Below, piece after piece: positions 17,901 to 24,691 of a DNA stretch of 64,000 nt (position 1 is its first letter; each line of letters opens with the position of its first letter). The translations under genes and the position numbers were made by a program. The stretch is taken from positions 47,435 through 111,434 of the forward strand of contig URTA01000001.1 in assembly GCA_900550645.1 (NCBI GenBank). The letters run 5' to 3'. Below the pieces are notes generated by a model that was not told where the DNA came from, made no database searches, and saw only the letters and a list, made by a program, of their open reading frames with translations. Source of the DNA: an uncultured Porphyromonadaceae bacterium. GTDB taxonomy: Bacteria > Bacteroidota > Bacteroidia > Bacteroidales > Muribaculaceae.

Positions 17901-20900
17901 GATCGTGATGTGCAGAAACTGAAGGAGCTGGGATTGTGGTCCAACAGATATGAAAGCACATATCAGGACAAGAGCATCTACCTTGCTGCCGAACATTCTG
18001 CGCAGCAGGGGCGCGAGCACTTGCGCCGCATAACAGAGGCGTTCCGCATGACGCCGCCTGGCATCAACGTGCTGCACTGTTCCACCACCATGGAAATGGG
18101 TGTGGACATAGGCGACATTGATGTGGTGCTGCTCGACACCATACCGCCGACGGCAGCAAACTACCTGCAGCGTGTGGGTCGCGCCGGCCGTAACGGGCAG
18201 ACTAAAGCCATTGCTTTCTCGCTGTGCAACAACACCCCGGTGGGACAATATGCCTTCGGCCACCCGATGTGGGCGTTGCAGACAGCGCAGGAAATGGCGC
18301 AGCCGAAAGACAGCATCACTATCAGACAGCGGCATGTCAACTCATTCCTCTTCCGCCAGTATATATGCAACCGCGATGAAAACGCTGACGGCATGGATGT
18401 CCAGAACACAGTCGGCGACTTCATGACGGAGTCTTGTGACGGTTTCCTCGATTTCCTCGACGGATGCGCAGCTGATGCGGATATGGAAGCTCGTTTCCAT
18501 AAAGTGTTCGGCGAGGGTGTCCCCTACACTGTAGACCCGACCATCAACGCAATGAGTCAGTTGAAGAATGACTATGATGCTGAACACAACGCATTGAGTG
18601 ATGTGTATGAGCAGTATAGGCAACCTGATCCAAGACGTGCAGAAGCGGTCAGTCGTCAAATCTCCAAATGTGAAAATGAAAATCTGCTGAACTACCTGTC
18701 TGAAAAGCAGTTTATTCCCAACGCAAGCATGCCGACAGGCATTGTGTCGTTCAACTATATGGGCGGCGAATTGAGACGCAGGTTGGATAGAGAAATCGGG
18801 GAAAGAGAAAACCTGAGGAACAAAATAGTTGCCGAGAATGACCCTAATAGAAAAGCTGATTTGAGAAAGGATCTCGGGAAAGTGCAAGGAGAGATAGATA
18901 AGCTTTTCCGAAATTCAACTGCGACGCGCGACATACGCACTGCGCTGAACGAATACGCCCCTGGTCAGACTGTTGTGGTCAGCGAGCAGAACCATGTCTC
19001 GGCAGGAGTGGTGTTCCGTGGCACATACAACCAGGAGACTGACCGCCGCGCAATCCTACGATGCATGAATTGCGGCCATGTCGGGTACACTCGCGAGAAC
19101 ATGCGTGAAGGCGGTATGGTTTGTCCTAAGTGCGGGACTCATATGTGTGGCATGCTGGATCAAGACACGTACTTTACCGAAGCGTATGAGCCGGTAGGGT
19201 TCAGTGTTGACCAAAACCGCAACGCCACACGCGAGGAGCGTACTGAAAAGCGTTTCTACGACATCCGCCCCGTCCTGCTGAGTACCAACTGGGAGCAGCA
19301 AAACCGTGTCGATGCTGTCAATATGTGCCAGATTCTCCCCAGCCCCGAGAACGGCAGCATCCTGTTCTACAACGCTGGCGTTGGCCACGGCTTCGCCCTG
19401 TGCAAAAGATGCGGCAGGGCAGAGGTCGAGACTGCTTTTGGCATAGACACGGGGACAATCCCCCCTGCAGTTAGGCCTGGCCATAAGCCGTTATGGAATG
19501 CCGTCAACAACTGTGAAGCGAATAATAACGACATAGCGCGTCATGTGGTGCTGACAGGCGAACAGCCTACGTGCTATTCGGTGCTGCGCTTCCTGAATGA
19601 GCCTGGCGGCAACCGGTATGAGAATGACGAACAACTGGCGTTTTCTCTCGGCGTAGTGCTGACACGTGCTCTTGCGAAGGTCATCGGCATTGACGAGGGT
19701 GAATTGGACTTCGGCGTAAAGCAGGAGCGTGAGGCTTGGGTGCTGTTCATCTATGACACCGCCAAGGGCGGCTGCGGATATTCCACACGGCTGGCTGATG
19801 CCGACGAGTGCCAAAAGGTGTTTGACGAGGCTCGCAAAGCCCTTGAGCAGAGCAGCTGCAAATGCGAGGAGGCCGAGACAGGCGGTGCTTGCACCAAATG
19901 CCTCGTAGACAGGAGCAACTACCGCTATGCGCACAAACTGTCGAAGCGCAAGGCTCTCGAATGGCTGCAACGCCAGAAAAGCGGTGTTGTGACTATACCC
20001 GAGGCGGTGCGCCGCCATAGTCCCGAAGCGCGTGTGGCATACCAGAAAATCAAGAAGATAGCTCGTTATGCTGTCAATCACGGCGCACGCGAGATGAAAT
20101 TCTTCGTCTCTGACGAGAATGGCGACTGCGAAATTTCCGAGTGGACCAGCGTCAATTCGGAAATGGGACGGCTGTTGCATGAGGCTGTCAAGAATGGCGT
20201 TGCTGTGACACTCAATGTGGAGTATCATCCAGAGTACCATACAGATGAGGCTGACAAACTCCCCTTCGTGGGACTGACGGGCCAAGACGGCAAATTCCCG
20301 GACTGCACAGTCAATTTCATCGGCGACATGGGCGACCTGAAGACGATGCTGGAGGTGAGGTATAACGACAACAGTGTGAAGCGGTATTTCACCAGCGAGA
20401 AGGAGGCTCTGCCATTCTCCGGAGGATGGGGCGAGGGCTGCACGCAGCTGTTTGTCGAGGACAATCCCGCTGTCGAATATCTGGATATCGATGAGCCGAC
20501 ATACACGCCCCAGCCCGATGTGACAATCCGCCAAGGCTGCACACCCGCCACAGAAATCAAGGTAGGGAACTATTTCTCGAAAGTCATCTGTGGCGGAAAC
20601 ATCTTGCAGTCGGAAGACTTGGGTATGATTCAAGAAATTCTGTTAGGTCAGAATGTACAGATTACATTCAGCGACAAGTATGTGAACAGTGCCTTGGCAT
20701 GCCTGATGTTCGTGTACTTGGTGAAGGAGATGCGAGACCTGTTCGGGTTCACCATACGAGACATAAACCTGCCGCAGGACAACGGTGATAAGCGAACATA
20801 TACTTGCGATGATTATACGCCAATCAGCATGAACTTCGCCACTACGGAGGAGGCGCGTCGCTACCTTATCGCCTGCATCTGGAATGTCTTGGGCGTTGAA

Positions 20901-21119
20901 GCCGAGGAGCTTCCCATCAACGCCACCCACCACCGGTGGATTCGGCTGACTACCGAACGAGGCGTTGTGGAAATCCGTCCTGACCACGGCATCAGCGGCG
21001 GCTGGTATTCAAAGAGTACATACTTCAATCTCGACAAACTCGATGGAAACGTGGTGGCTCTCAAATCCAAAAATGATGACGAGATACTGTATTATGTAAT
21101 AATCAAGCCGGCTCGATAG
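14925..21119 (+). CDS. druE: DruE-like helicase of a Druantia type III system
   Basis: 2064 residues. The DEAD/DEAH helicase core has Walker A SGTGSGKT (residues 104-111) and IDEAHSYSG (about 238). After a long insert it has the second RecA domain, with STTMEMGVDIGDIDVVLLD and YLQRVGRAGRNGQ. The insert carries CPHCG, CKGCKG and CPSCG pairs and an acidic DDDDDDE run. Further on are CMNCGHVG, CPKCG and the DUF1998-type DTAKGGCGYS and CTKCLVDRSNY, followed by about 380 extra C-terminal residues. Length, domain order and DruH-like partner fit Druantia type III, an anti-phage system. A strong terminator follows at 21137. Confidence 0.85.
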   Translation: MMKFENIYKESEEKLRLALLSLWAPGKHPMRPAIDQLLKDEPLLAEPVFQSTFPWEATQDDGWKGCLNADVVSKLGIGENYPPYKHQAESWKALHDGKSIVVTSGTGSGKTECFMYPVISDLYEQRQTHQADNAVQAIFLYPLNALMEDQKQRLNNHCREAGLRFAVYNGNTPHFRENGNAPALDAEVGTREEIRDPREQGTRPQILLTNPSMLEYILVRKADQPMLQQSQGKLRWIVIDEAHSYSGSAALELSYQIKRILDAFGVSASDVRFACTSATIGGESGVESLTQFISTLTGQPKEQIQVIGGNRIILEVDKQQLAAALNNSPEMPAAERVIALRDRINSVPGLELRQIWDSLYPDKEYYILAALKLLDELCELKVGDSPVLSLRAHFFMRTVNGLYACANPDCSGKCAADGSPSLYGHLTTYKSSVCPHCGVPMVEVVQCKGCKGFALMGQSDSQTHEISMRDEQFASEDYFSLADDDDDDEQVEGQVVGGRADVPQTDNATFFLMPSPDENQHVVPVNNSVPATLDIFPDDKECKSRLEVNADGGGKWREVRGDNGSLYCPSCGMLAEGKRRKMQHFRIPVNFVNQVIAPVLLGESAPDGRDWGKYIAFTDSRQGTAISAKTFNIDVERTHCREKAVRELAQLQQDNPQVNPETLAVLAAVDEATRERLLALLQPRLSELADAIYSEPLLRHLKGEVDNQNDNNGDNQGANAETRAAYKAALMRSFIGRRPMYERNVETMGLITLEYPALGRINNLPNSILDYNQQFGSNFSVQDWRDYLKVALDYFVRQGNHIQKTIPDEEAFIRDGDRSTPISGPDDNRRGVSQWPKVNMSGKNVSDVQPRLVLLLCAALGIDSTEALQERCKFINNILRDVWNELTHNHNILKRVRQGEGYGTDNRYVGCYYLDLSGTRENNTAVIKRTQKVRVCPVTSSLLDTTVCGYSPVMPRGVIHKETFAKYKCSDDVITMPERPSDEKDVPDWLENDRDVQKLKELGLWSNRYESTYQDKSIYLAAEHSAQQGREHLRRITEAFRMTPPGINVLHCSTTMEMGVDIGDIDVVLLDTIPPTAANYLQRVGRAGRNGQTKAIAFSLCNNTPVGQYAFGHPMWALQTAQEMAQPKDSITIRQRHVNSFLFRQYICNRDENADGMDVQNTVGDFMTESCDGFLDFLDGCAADADMEARFHKVFGEGVPYTVDPTINAMSQLKNDYDAEHNALSDVYEQYRQPDPRRAEAVSRQISKCENENLLNYLSEKQFIPNASMPTGIVSFNYMGGELRRRLDREIGERENLRNKIVAENDPNRKADLRKDLGKVQGEIDKLFRNSTATRDIRTALNEYAPGQTVVVSEQNHVSAGVVFRGTYNQETDRRAILRCMNCGHVGYTRENMREGGMVCPKCGTHMCGMLDQDTYFTEAYEPVGFSVDQNRNATREERTEKRFYDIRPVLLSTNWEQQNRVDAVNMCQILPSPENGSILFYNAGVGHGFALCKRCGRAEVETAFGIDTGTIPPAVRPGHKPLWNAVNNCEANNNDIARHVVLTGEQPTCYSVLRFLNEPGGNRYENDEQLAFSLGVVLTRALAKVIGIDEGELDFGVKQEREAWVLFIYDTAKGGCGYSTRLADADECQKVFDEARKALEQSSCKCEEAETGGACTKCLVDRSNYRYAHKLSKRKALEWLQRQKSGVVTIPEAVRRHSPEARVAYQKIKKIARYAVNHGAREMKFFVSDENGDCEISEWTSVNSEMGRLLHEAVKNGVAVTLNVEYHPEYHTDEADKLPFVGLTGQDGKFPDCTVNFIGDMGDLKTMLEVRYNDNSVKRYFTSEKEALPFSGGWGEGCTQLFVEDNPAVEYLDIDEPTYTPQPDVTIRQGCTPATEIKVGNYFSKVICGGNILQSEDLGMIQEILLGQNVQITFSDKYVNSALACLMFVYLVKEMRDLFGFTIRDINLPQDNGDKRTYTCDDYTPISMNFATTEEARRYLIACIWNVLGVEAEELPINATHHRWIRLTTERGVVEIRPDHGISGGWYSKSTYFNLDKLDGNVVALKSKNDDEILYYVIIKPAR

Positions 21120-21136
21120 GCGTGCTAAGACGATAG

Positions 21137-21176
21137 GCATCTGCGCGGCATGAAAATGTTGCGCAGATGCTTTTTT
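21137..21176 (+). terminator. Rho-independent terminator of the Druantia operon
   Basis: Perfect 10-bp stem GCATCTGCGC/GCGCAGATGC with a 14-nt loop and a T6 run, beginning 18 bp after the druE stop. Confidence 0.92.
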
Positions 21177-21180
21177 CGGG

Positions 21181-21218
21181 TGGTGGAAGGTTTATTTCCG
21201 AGGAAGCATGTAACTTTG
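21181..21218 (+). promoter_or_regulatory. Shared defence-island promoter and operator, copy B (RT)
   Basis: TGGTGGAAGGTTT at 21181-21193 starts the 20-bp element, whose right half is less conserved here (ATTTCCG). TAACTTTG follows at 21211-21218, again 10 bp after the element. It sits 4 bp after the Druantia terminator's T-run. Confidence 0.75.
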
Positions 21219-21252
21219 CACTTGGATGCATCGCCATGCATAGCACACAGGC

Positions 21253-22545
21253 ATGCCATATACCAGTATGAGGAGGGAACGTGATTACATACTCGAGAAG
21301 TTCTGCGAGCTGTCGCGGTGGACGGAGGCTGTCAACCGTGGCATGGAGAAGGACTTGCCGCATGGGTTGCTGCGCCGCTTCTGCGAGCCGGAGGCGCGTG
21401 TGCTGCTGTACCGCATGATACGTGACGGCGAGTATCGCATCGAGCCGCCGCGTGCCGCGCTGATTCCCAAGGACACTCCGGGCGAGTTCCGTACCGTGTA
21501 TGTCAACGACCCTGACGACCGAATGGTGTTGGCAGTTGCAAACAATTTGTTCTTCGACCTTACGCCTGACCTCGTTCACCCGGCGTGCATGTCATACCGC
21601 AAGGGGACGGGCTGCGGGGCAGCTGTGAGGGAGGTTGCCCGGTATGCCTCGGCTATGCCGGAAGGTGTCATCGGCTGGAAGTGCGACTTGTCGAAGTATT
21701 TTGACTCTGTAGACATCAGGTATATCGACGCGGCGTTTGACCGGCTGGAGGAGCGGTTCGGCTCGTCGGCTCTCGTTGACATGGTGCGGGCGTACTACCA
21801 TGACGACCGCTATGTGGACGGCGACGGTGAGGAACAGCGCAAGGATATGTCGCTGCGTCAGGGGTGCGCTGTCTCGGCGTGGCTCGCTGACGTAATCCTC
21901 TATCATATTGACAAGCGGCTCTCGCAGCTCAACGGCAAGTATATCCGCTACTGCGACGACATGCTCTTCATAGGGCCTGACCATGAGCGGGCGATGAAGG
22001 TACTTGTGGATGAACTCTGTAAGATGGGGCTGAGCCTCAATGACCGCAAGGTGGAGGACGTGCGGTCTGACCGCTGGTTCAGTTTCCTTGGCTATTCAGT
22101 CTGCGGCGGGCAGATCTCGCTGTCGCCTCGCCGTGTGGCTCGCTTCCGCCGTGTGGTTGATGACATGGCGGCGGGCTGCAAGTCTGCAAAGCAGCTCACG
22201 TCAAGGTTGGTAAACTGGCTTTATATAGGCACGGAATGGAAGTGCTGGGCTATGCAGGTGCTTCCTGTCGTCAACTCGCGCCGTGACATACAGCTGCTCA
22301 ACACATACATTATGGACAGCATACGAGCTGCAATGACGGGACACCGCCGCATCGGCGGCCTGGGCTACAATGCGGCTGGCAAGGAGGGGTGCATAATGCG
22401 CGGCAGCGGCCGTCATGTGGCGTCAAACCGCCGCAAGACACCGCCGCGCATACCCGGATTTCGCTCGCTGATGTGTATGCGCAAGGCGTTGCGTTGCTCC
22501 AAACAGTTGTACATGACACTCGCATCGACATGCCTGATGGCGTAG
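21253..22545 (+). CDS. Reverse transcriptase of unassigned group
   Basis: 430 residues. RT motifs in order: fingers AALIPKDTPGEFRTVYV, motif A CDLSKYFDSVD (Asp at about 145), motif B RQGCAVSAWLADVIL, motif C YCDD (residues 233-236) and motif E FLGYSVCGG. The catalytic box is YCDD, not YADD. The C-terminal 110 residues contain LVNWLYIGTEW, then GGLGYNAAGKEG and RGSGRHVASNRRKTP, a basic thumb-like region. No retron VTG motif, maturase endonuclease or DGR partner genes are seen. It heads a four-gene operon whose other products are unknown. ATG 21253 is used; ATG 21268 is possible. Confidence 0.85.
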   Translation: MPYTSMRRERDYILEKFCELSRWTEAVNRGMEKDLPHGLLRRFCEPEARVLLYRMIRDGEYRIEPPRAALIPKDTPGEFRTVYVNDPDDRMVLAVANNLFFDLTPDLVHPACMSYRKGTGCGAAVREVARYASAMPEGVIGWKCDLSKYFDSVDIRYIDAAFDRLEERFGSSALVDMVRAYYHDDRYVDGDGEEQRKDMSLRQGCAVSAWLADVILYHIDKRLSQLNGKYIRYCDDMLFIGPDHERAMKVLVDELCKMGLSLNDRKVEDVRSDRWFSFLGYSVCGGQISLSPRRVARFRRVVDDMAAGCKSAKQLTSRLVNWLYIGTEWKCWAMQVLPVVNSRRDIQLLNTYIMDSIRAAMTGHRRIGGLGYNAAGKEGCIMRGSGRHVASNRRKTPPRIPGFRSLMCMRKALRCSKQLYMTLASTCLMA

Positions 22546-22597
22546 TGACACAGCATACGGCTTCGCACAGGGCCTCGTGGAATGGTGACGGCTTCTA

Positions 22598-22621
22598 AAT
22601 TCCAAACCAAGGTTTGGAATT
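22598..22621. repeat. Perfect inverted repeat in the RT operon
   Basis: AATTCCAAACC, AA, then GGTTTGGAATT gives a 10-bp stem with a 4-nt loop. It lies between the RT stop and the next start at 22698. No T-run follows, so it is not a typical terminator. It may be an RNA structure of the RT transcript. Confidence 0.6.
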
Positions 22622-22697
22622 ATTACAGATTTACAGAGATGTGCCGCAGCTGTCAGGGTTCCACTTTTTATTGTAATACCGATAGATGATATAGATT

Positions 22698-23408
22698 ATG
22701 GGCAAATTCTCACGGATGTCGGTCGACCTCTCTCAGAGTGGGAAGGTTGCAGCGCAAGACGCGGTCGAGCAGAAAATCATCGGCAGCGGCTATGTGCCGC
22801 AGCCTCGGTTGTGGCGCAGGCACGTCATGGCGCAGGTGTTACAGAACCTGCACGCCAAGCAGCGCTGCCGCCCGGCGAGTGAGGAGAATTATGACTGTTT
22901 CGTCAGCTGCCATACAAACGGTTACGCCTGGAGCATGACTTCCAAGGAGTTCAAGTCGCAGGCACGGCTTATGGAACATGACCCGGAGGGCTTCGCAGAG
23001 CGTTGGCGGTGGTTCAACAAGTCGCTTCTGGTGAAGATGTGCGCCGACCTGACTGAAACCGAGTGTAATGCTGTGAGCGAAAAACTCGCCGCGCTGACCG
23101 GCGCAGACCCGATGGGGCTTCATGAGGCGGCGGAGTACATCATCAAGAATAATGCGCACATCCCGGCTCGCAAGAGTGATGCATGGATTGACGCATACAA
23201 GGGCTCGGGGGCGTATTTCACCATGAAGAACATGATACTGTTCCACAACTGCCGCATATATCTTGGTTCAGGGGAGGTGCTTGACCGTGATGCCTCGTTT
23301 GAGTATCTGAAAGGGCTGGTCGCTGACCCCGGGTATACCGGCAAGCAGCTGTTTGGCGAGTTGATGAAGCTGATACGTGACAACAAATTCGATTACCCTG
23401 CACAATGA
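22698..23408 (+). CDS. Unknown protein, second gene of the RT operon
   Basis: 236 residues with no signal peptide or membrane segment, mostly helical. Visible features are RRHVMAQVLQNLHAKQRC near the N-terminus, a conserved-looking CFVSCHTNGYAWSM, then WRWFNKSLLVKMCADLT, and a basic C-terminus. I do not recognise a family. Its stop overlaps the next start by 4 bp (23405-23408), so it is co-translated with the following gene. Gene order suggests it works with the RT. Confidence 0.7.
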   Translation: MGKFSRMSVDLSQSGKVAAQDAVEQKIIGSGYVPQPRLWRRHVMAQVLQNLHAKQRCRPASEENYDCFVSCHTNGYAWSMTSKEFKSQARLMEHDPEGFAERWRWFNKSLLVKMCADLTETECNAVSEKLAALTGADPMGLHEAAEYIIKNNAHIPARKSDAWIDAYKGSGAYFTMKNMILFHNCRIYLGSGEVLDRDASFEYLKGLVADPGYTGKQLFGELMKLIRDNKFDYPAQ

Positions 23409-23881
23409 GTATATTTGACGACATAATGTGCTGCGCCGAGGCTGGCGAGCGGGTGTCAATATCGCTTGCTTCACGCTCTGTGCGTGTAGGCGGGCAAACA
23501 GTGGTTGCCAACGGCAAATGGACAGGCGAGTTGGGCTTGGAAGCTGCTCCTACTGAAGCTGCCCTTGCCCGCATAGAGGAGCTGTATGACGTTTACTGCC
23601 GGTCGCTGCCGTCGCGAATTGAGAACTCTCGCGGCCGTGTGCGCCGCTGGTTCCACGCTGGCGATTGTGATGACAGCGGCGTGCTGTGGGGCGAGGAGCG
23701 GCAGGTGGCGCGTTGCCGCCTTGAGCTGACAGTGCTTTGCTACATACTCAACGGCTCGCTCACGCGCACGTCCGAGCCCTTTGCCGGCAAATGGTTTTGG
23801 CAGAGCAGCCGCTACCCAGGTATGGTCATACTCGCCGAGTGGCTGCCGGAAACGAACGTTTTACAAACTAAACTTGTGTGA
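23405..23881 (+). CDS. Unknown protein, third gene of the RT operon
   Basis: 158 residues, soluble. A beta-rich start (SISLASRSVRVGGQTVVANGKW) is followed by a helical region with RRWFHAGDCDDSGVLWGEER and KWFWQSSRYPGMVILAEWL. Aromatic-rich and without known motif. It overlaps both neighbours by 4 bp, which is typical of a tightly coupled operon. Function unknown; an accessory protein of the RT is the natural inference. Confidence 0.65.
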   Translation: MSIFDDIMCCAEAGERVSISLASRSVRVGGQTVVANGKWTGELGLEAAPTEAALARIEELYDVYCRSLPSRIENSRGRVRRWFHAGDCDDSGVLWGEERQVARCRLELTVLCYILNGSLTRTSEPFAGKWFWQSSRYPGMVILAEWLPETNVLQTKLV

Positions 23882-24270
23882 TAAATATGAGAAGACTAAG
23901 AAAATACGATGTGCGCCAACTGAAGAGGGACGCTATCGCCCTTACATCGCGCATTTCACTGACGGAGGGCGATTTCCGGAACGCGATGCAAGGTGGAGAG
24001 CAGTCGCTGGCAATGAAGCTGACCGTTGACCCGGGGAAGCTGCCTGCGGAGGTGTGCCGTGCAGTCAGGCAGTTCCGGCAGACGCACCCGGGCGCAAGAG
24101 TGAAGACGTTTATATTCCACTTAAACGTGCCTGAAGAATTTCCGATGCGTGCAATGAATGGATTGTATCAGGCGATTCGCTCGATGAATTGGGTGGCGGT
24201 CAAATACGGCATCGCCCAACTTCCGGGCGGCGGAAAGGCAACGGCGCGGCTTTTCTTCTTCTACAAATGA
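23878..24270 (+). CDS. Unknown protein, fourth gene of the RT operon
   Basis: 130 residues, basic (starts MINMRRLRKYDVRQLKRD). Contains VRQFRQTHPGARVKTFIF and a C-terminal GGGKATARLFFFYK. No recognised family. The start overlaps the previous stop (ATAA/ATGA region 23878-23881); ATG 23887 is an alternative. The basic character is compatible with nucleic acid binding, but this is weak evidence. A possible terminator follows at 24296. Confidence 0.6.
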   Translation: MINMRRLRKYDVRQLKRDAIALTSRISLTEGDFRNAMQGGEQSLAMKLTVDPGKLPAEVCRAVRQFRQTHPGARVKTFIFHLNVPEEFPMRAMNGLYQAIRSMNWVAVKYGIAQLPGGGKATARLFFFYK

Positions 24271-24295
24271 TTTTTTGAGAGAAAAGCGTGTGAAA

Positions 24296-24315
24296 GCCCG
24301 AGATTGTCGGGTTTC
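24296..24315 (+). terminator. Possible weak terminator of the RT operon
   Basis: Stem CCCGA/TCGGG with a 5-nt loop and a short T3 tail, about 26 bp after the last RT-operon stop. The rest of the gap 24316-24480 shows nothing I can name. Confidence 0.35.
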
Positions 24316-24483
24316 GGGGAAACAGCGAGTTGCTTGTGCTGTAGTTTTTTGGTGAGAGCTTAAGTTGTTGTCTGATAGTTATTTGCTGTCGGGTTCGTCT
24401 CGTTGTGCTTTTGTGGCAGCTGTTATGTTATGCGTTTTTGCCCTTATTAACGGCCTTGATGAAGGATAGAAACGCATTTATGT

Positions 24484-24514
24484 TTTGTAATTTCGTGTAA
24501 AACTATTATTTTTG
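24484..24514 (+). promoter_or_regulatory. Promoter of the WYL regulator
   Basis: TTTG at 24484-24487, a 19-bp spacer and TATTTTTG at 24507-24514 fit the Bacteroidota consensus. This promoter lacks the shared GTGGAAGG element of the three other defence units. Confidence 0.55.
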
Positions 24515-24541
24515 CCCTTGTAAAACTGACATCCTCACCAC

Positions 24542-24691
24542 ATGGAAGAACATTACAACCGCAAAAGACAGGCAAGCGAGAGGGCATACCGGCATACTGC
24601 TGCTGTCACCCCGCATCGCATCGCGGGCAGACATCCGGCTCGCGCATGGCACAAAAGTGAAACCCTAAAATCATACAGAGTATGTTTGTGA
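24542..24691 (+). CDS. Possible 49-residue leader ORF before the WYL gene
   Basis: ATG 24542 opens a basic, Arg/His-rich 49-codon frame whose TGA (24689-24691) overlaps the first codons of the WYL gene (ATG 24682). It starts 27 bp after the -7 box. It could be a translated leader coupling translation into the regulator, or a chance frame. No homology is claimed. Confidence 0.3.
   Translation: MEEHYNRKRQASERAYRHTAAVTPHRIAGRHPARAWHKSETLKSYRVCL

Noticed and set aside
19491..20633. 380-codon minus-strand frame opposite druE
   Set aside because: It overlaps the DUF1998 part of druE, which is supported by motifs; the antisense frame has none.
21119..22697. Retron msr-msd RNA or DGR template repeat near the RT
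   Set aside because: No inverted a1/a2 repeats were seen upstream of the RT, no VTG motif occurs in it, and no TR/VR pair or Avd gene is visible.
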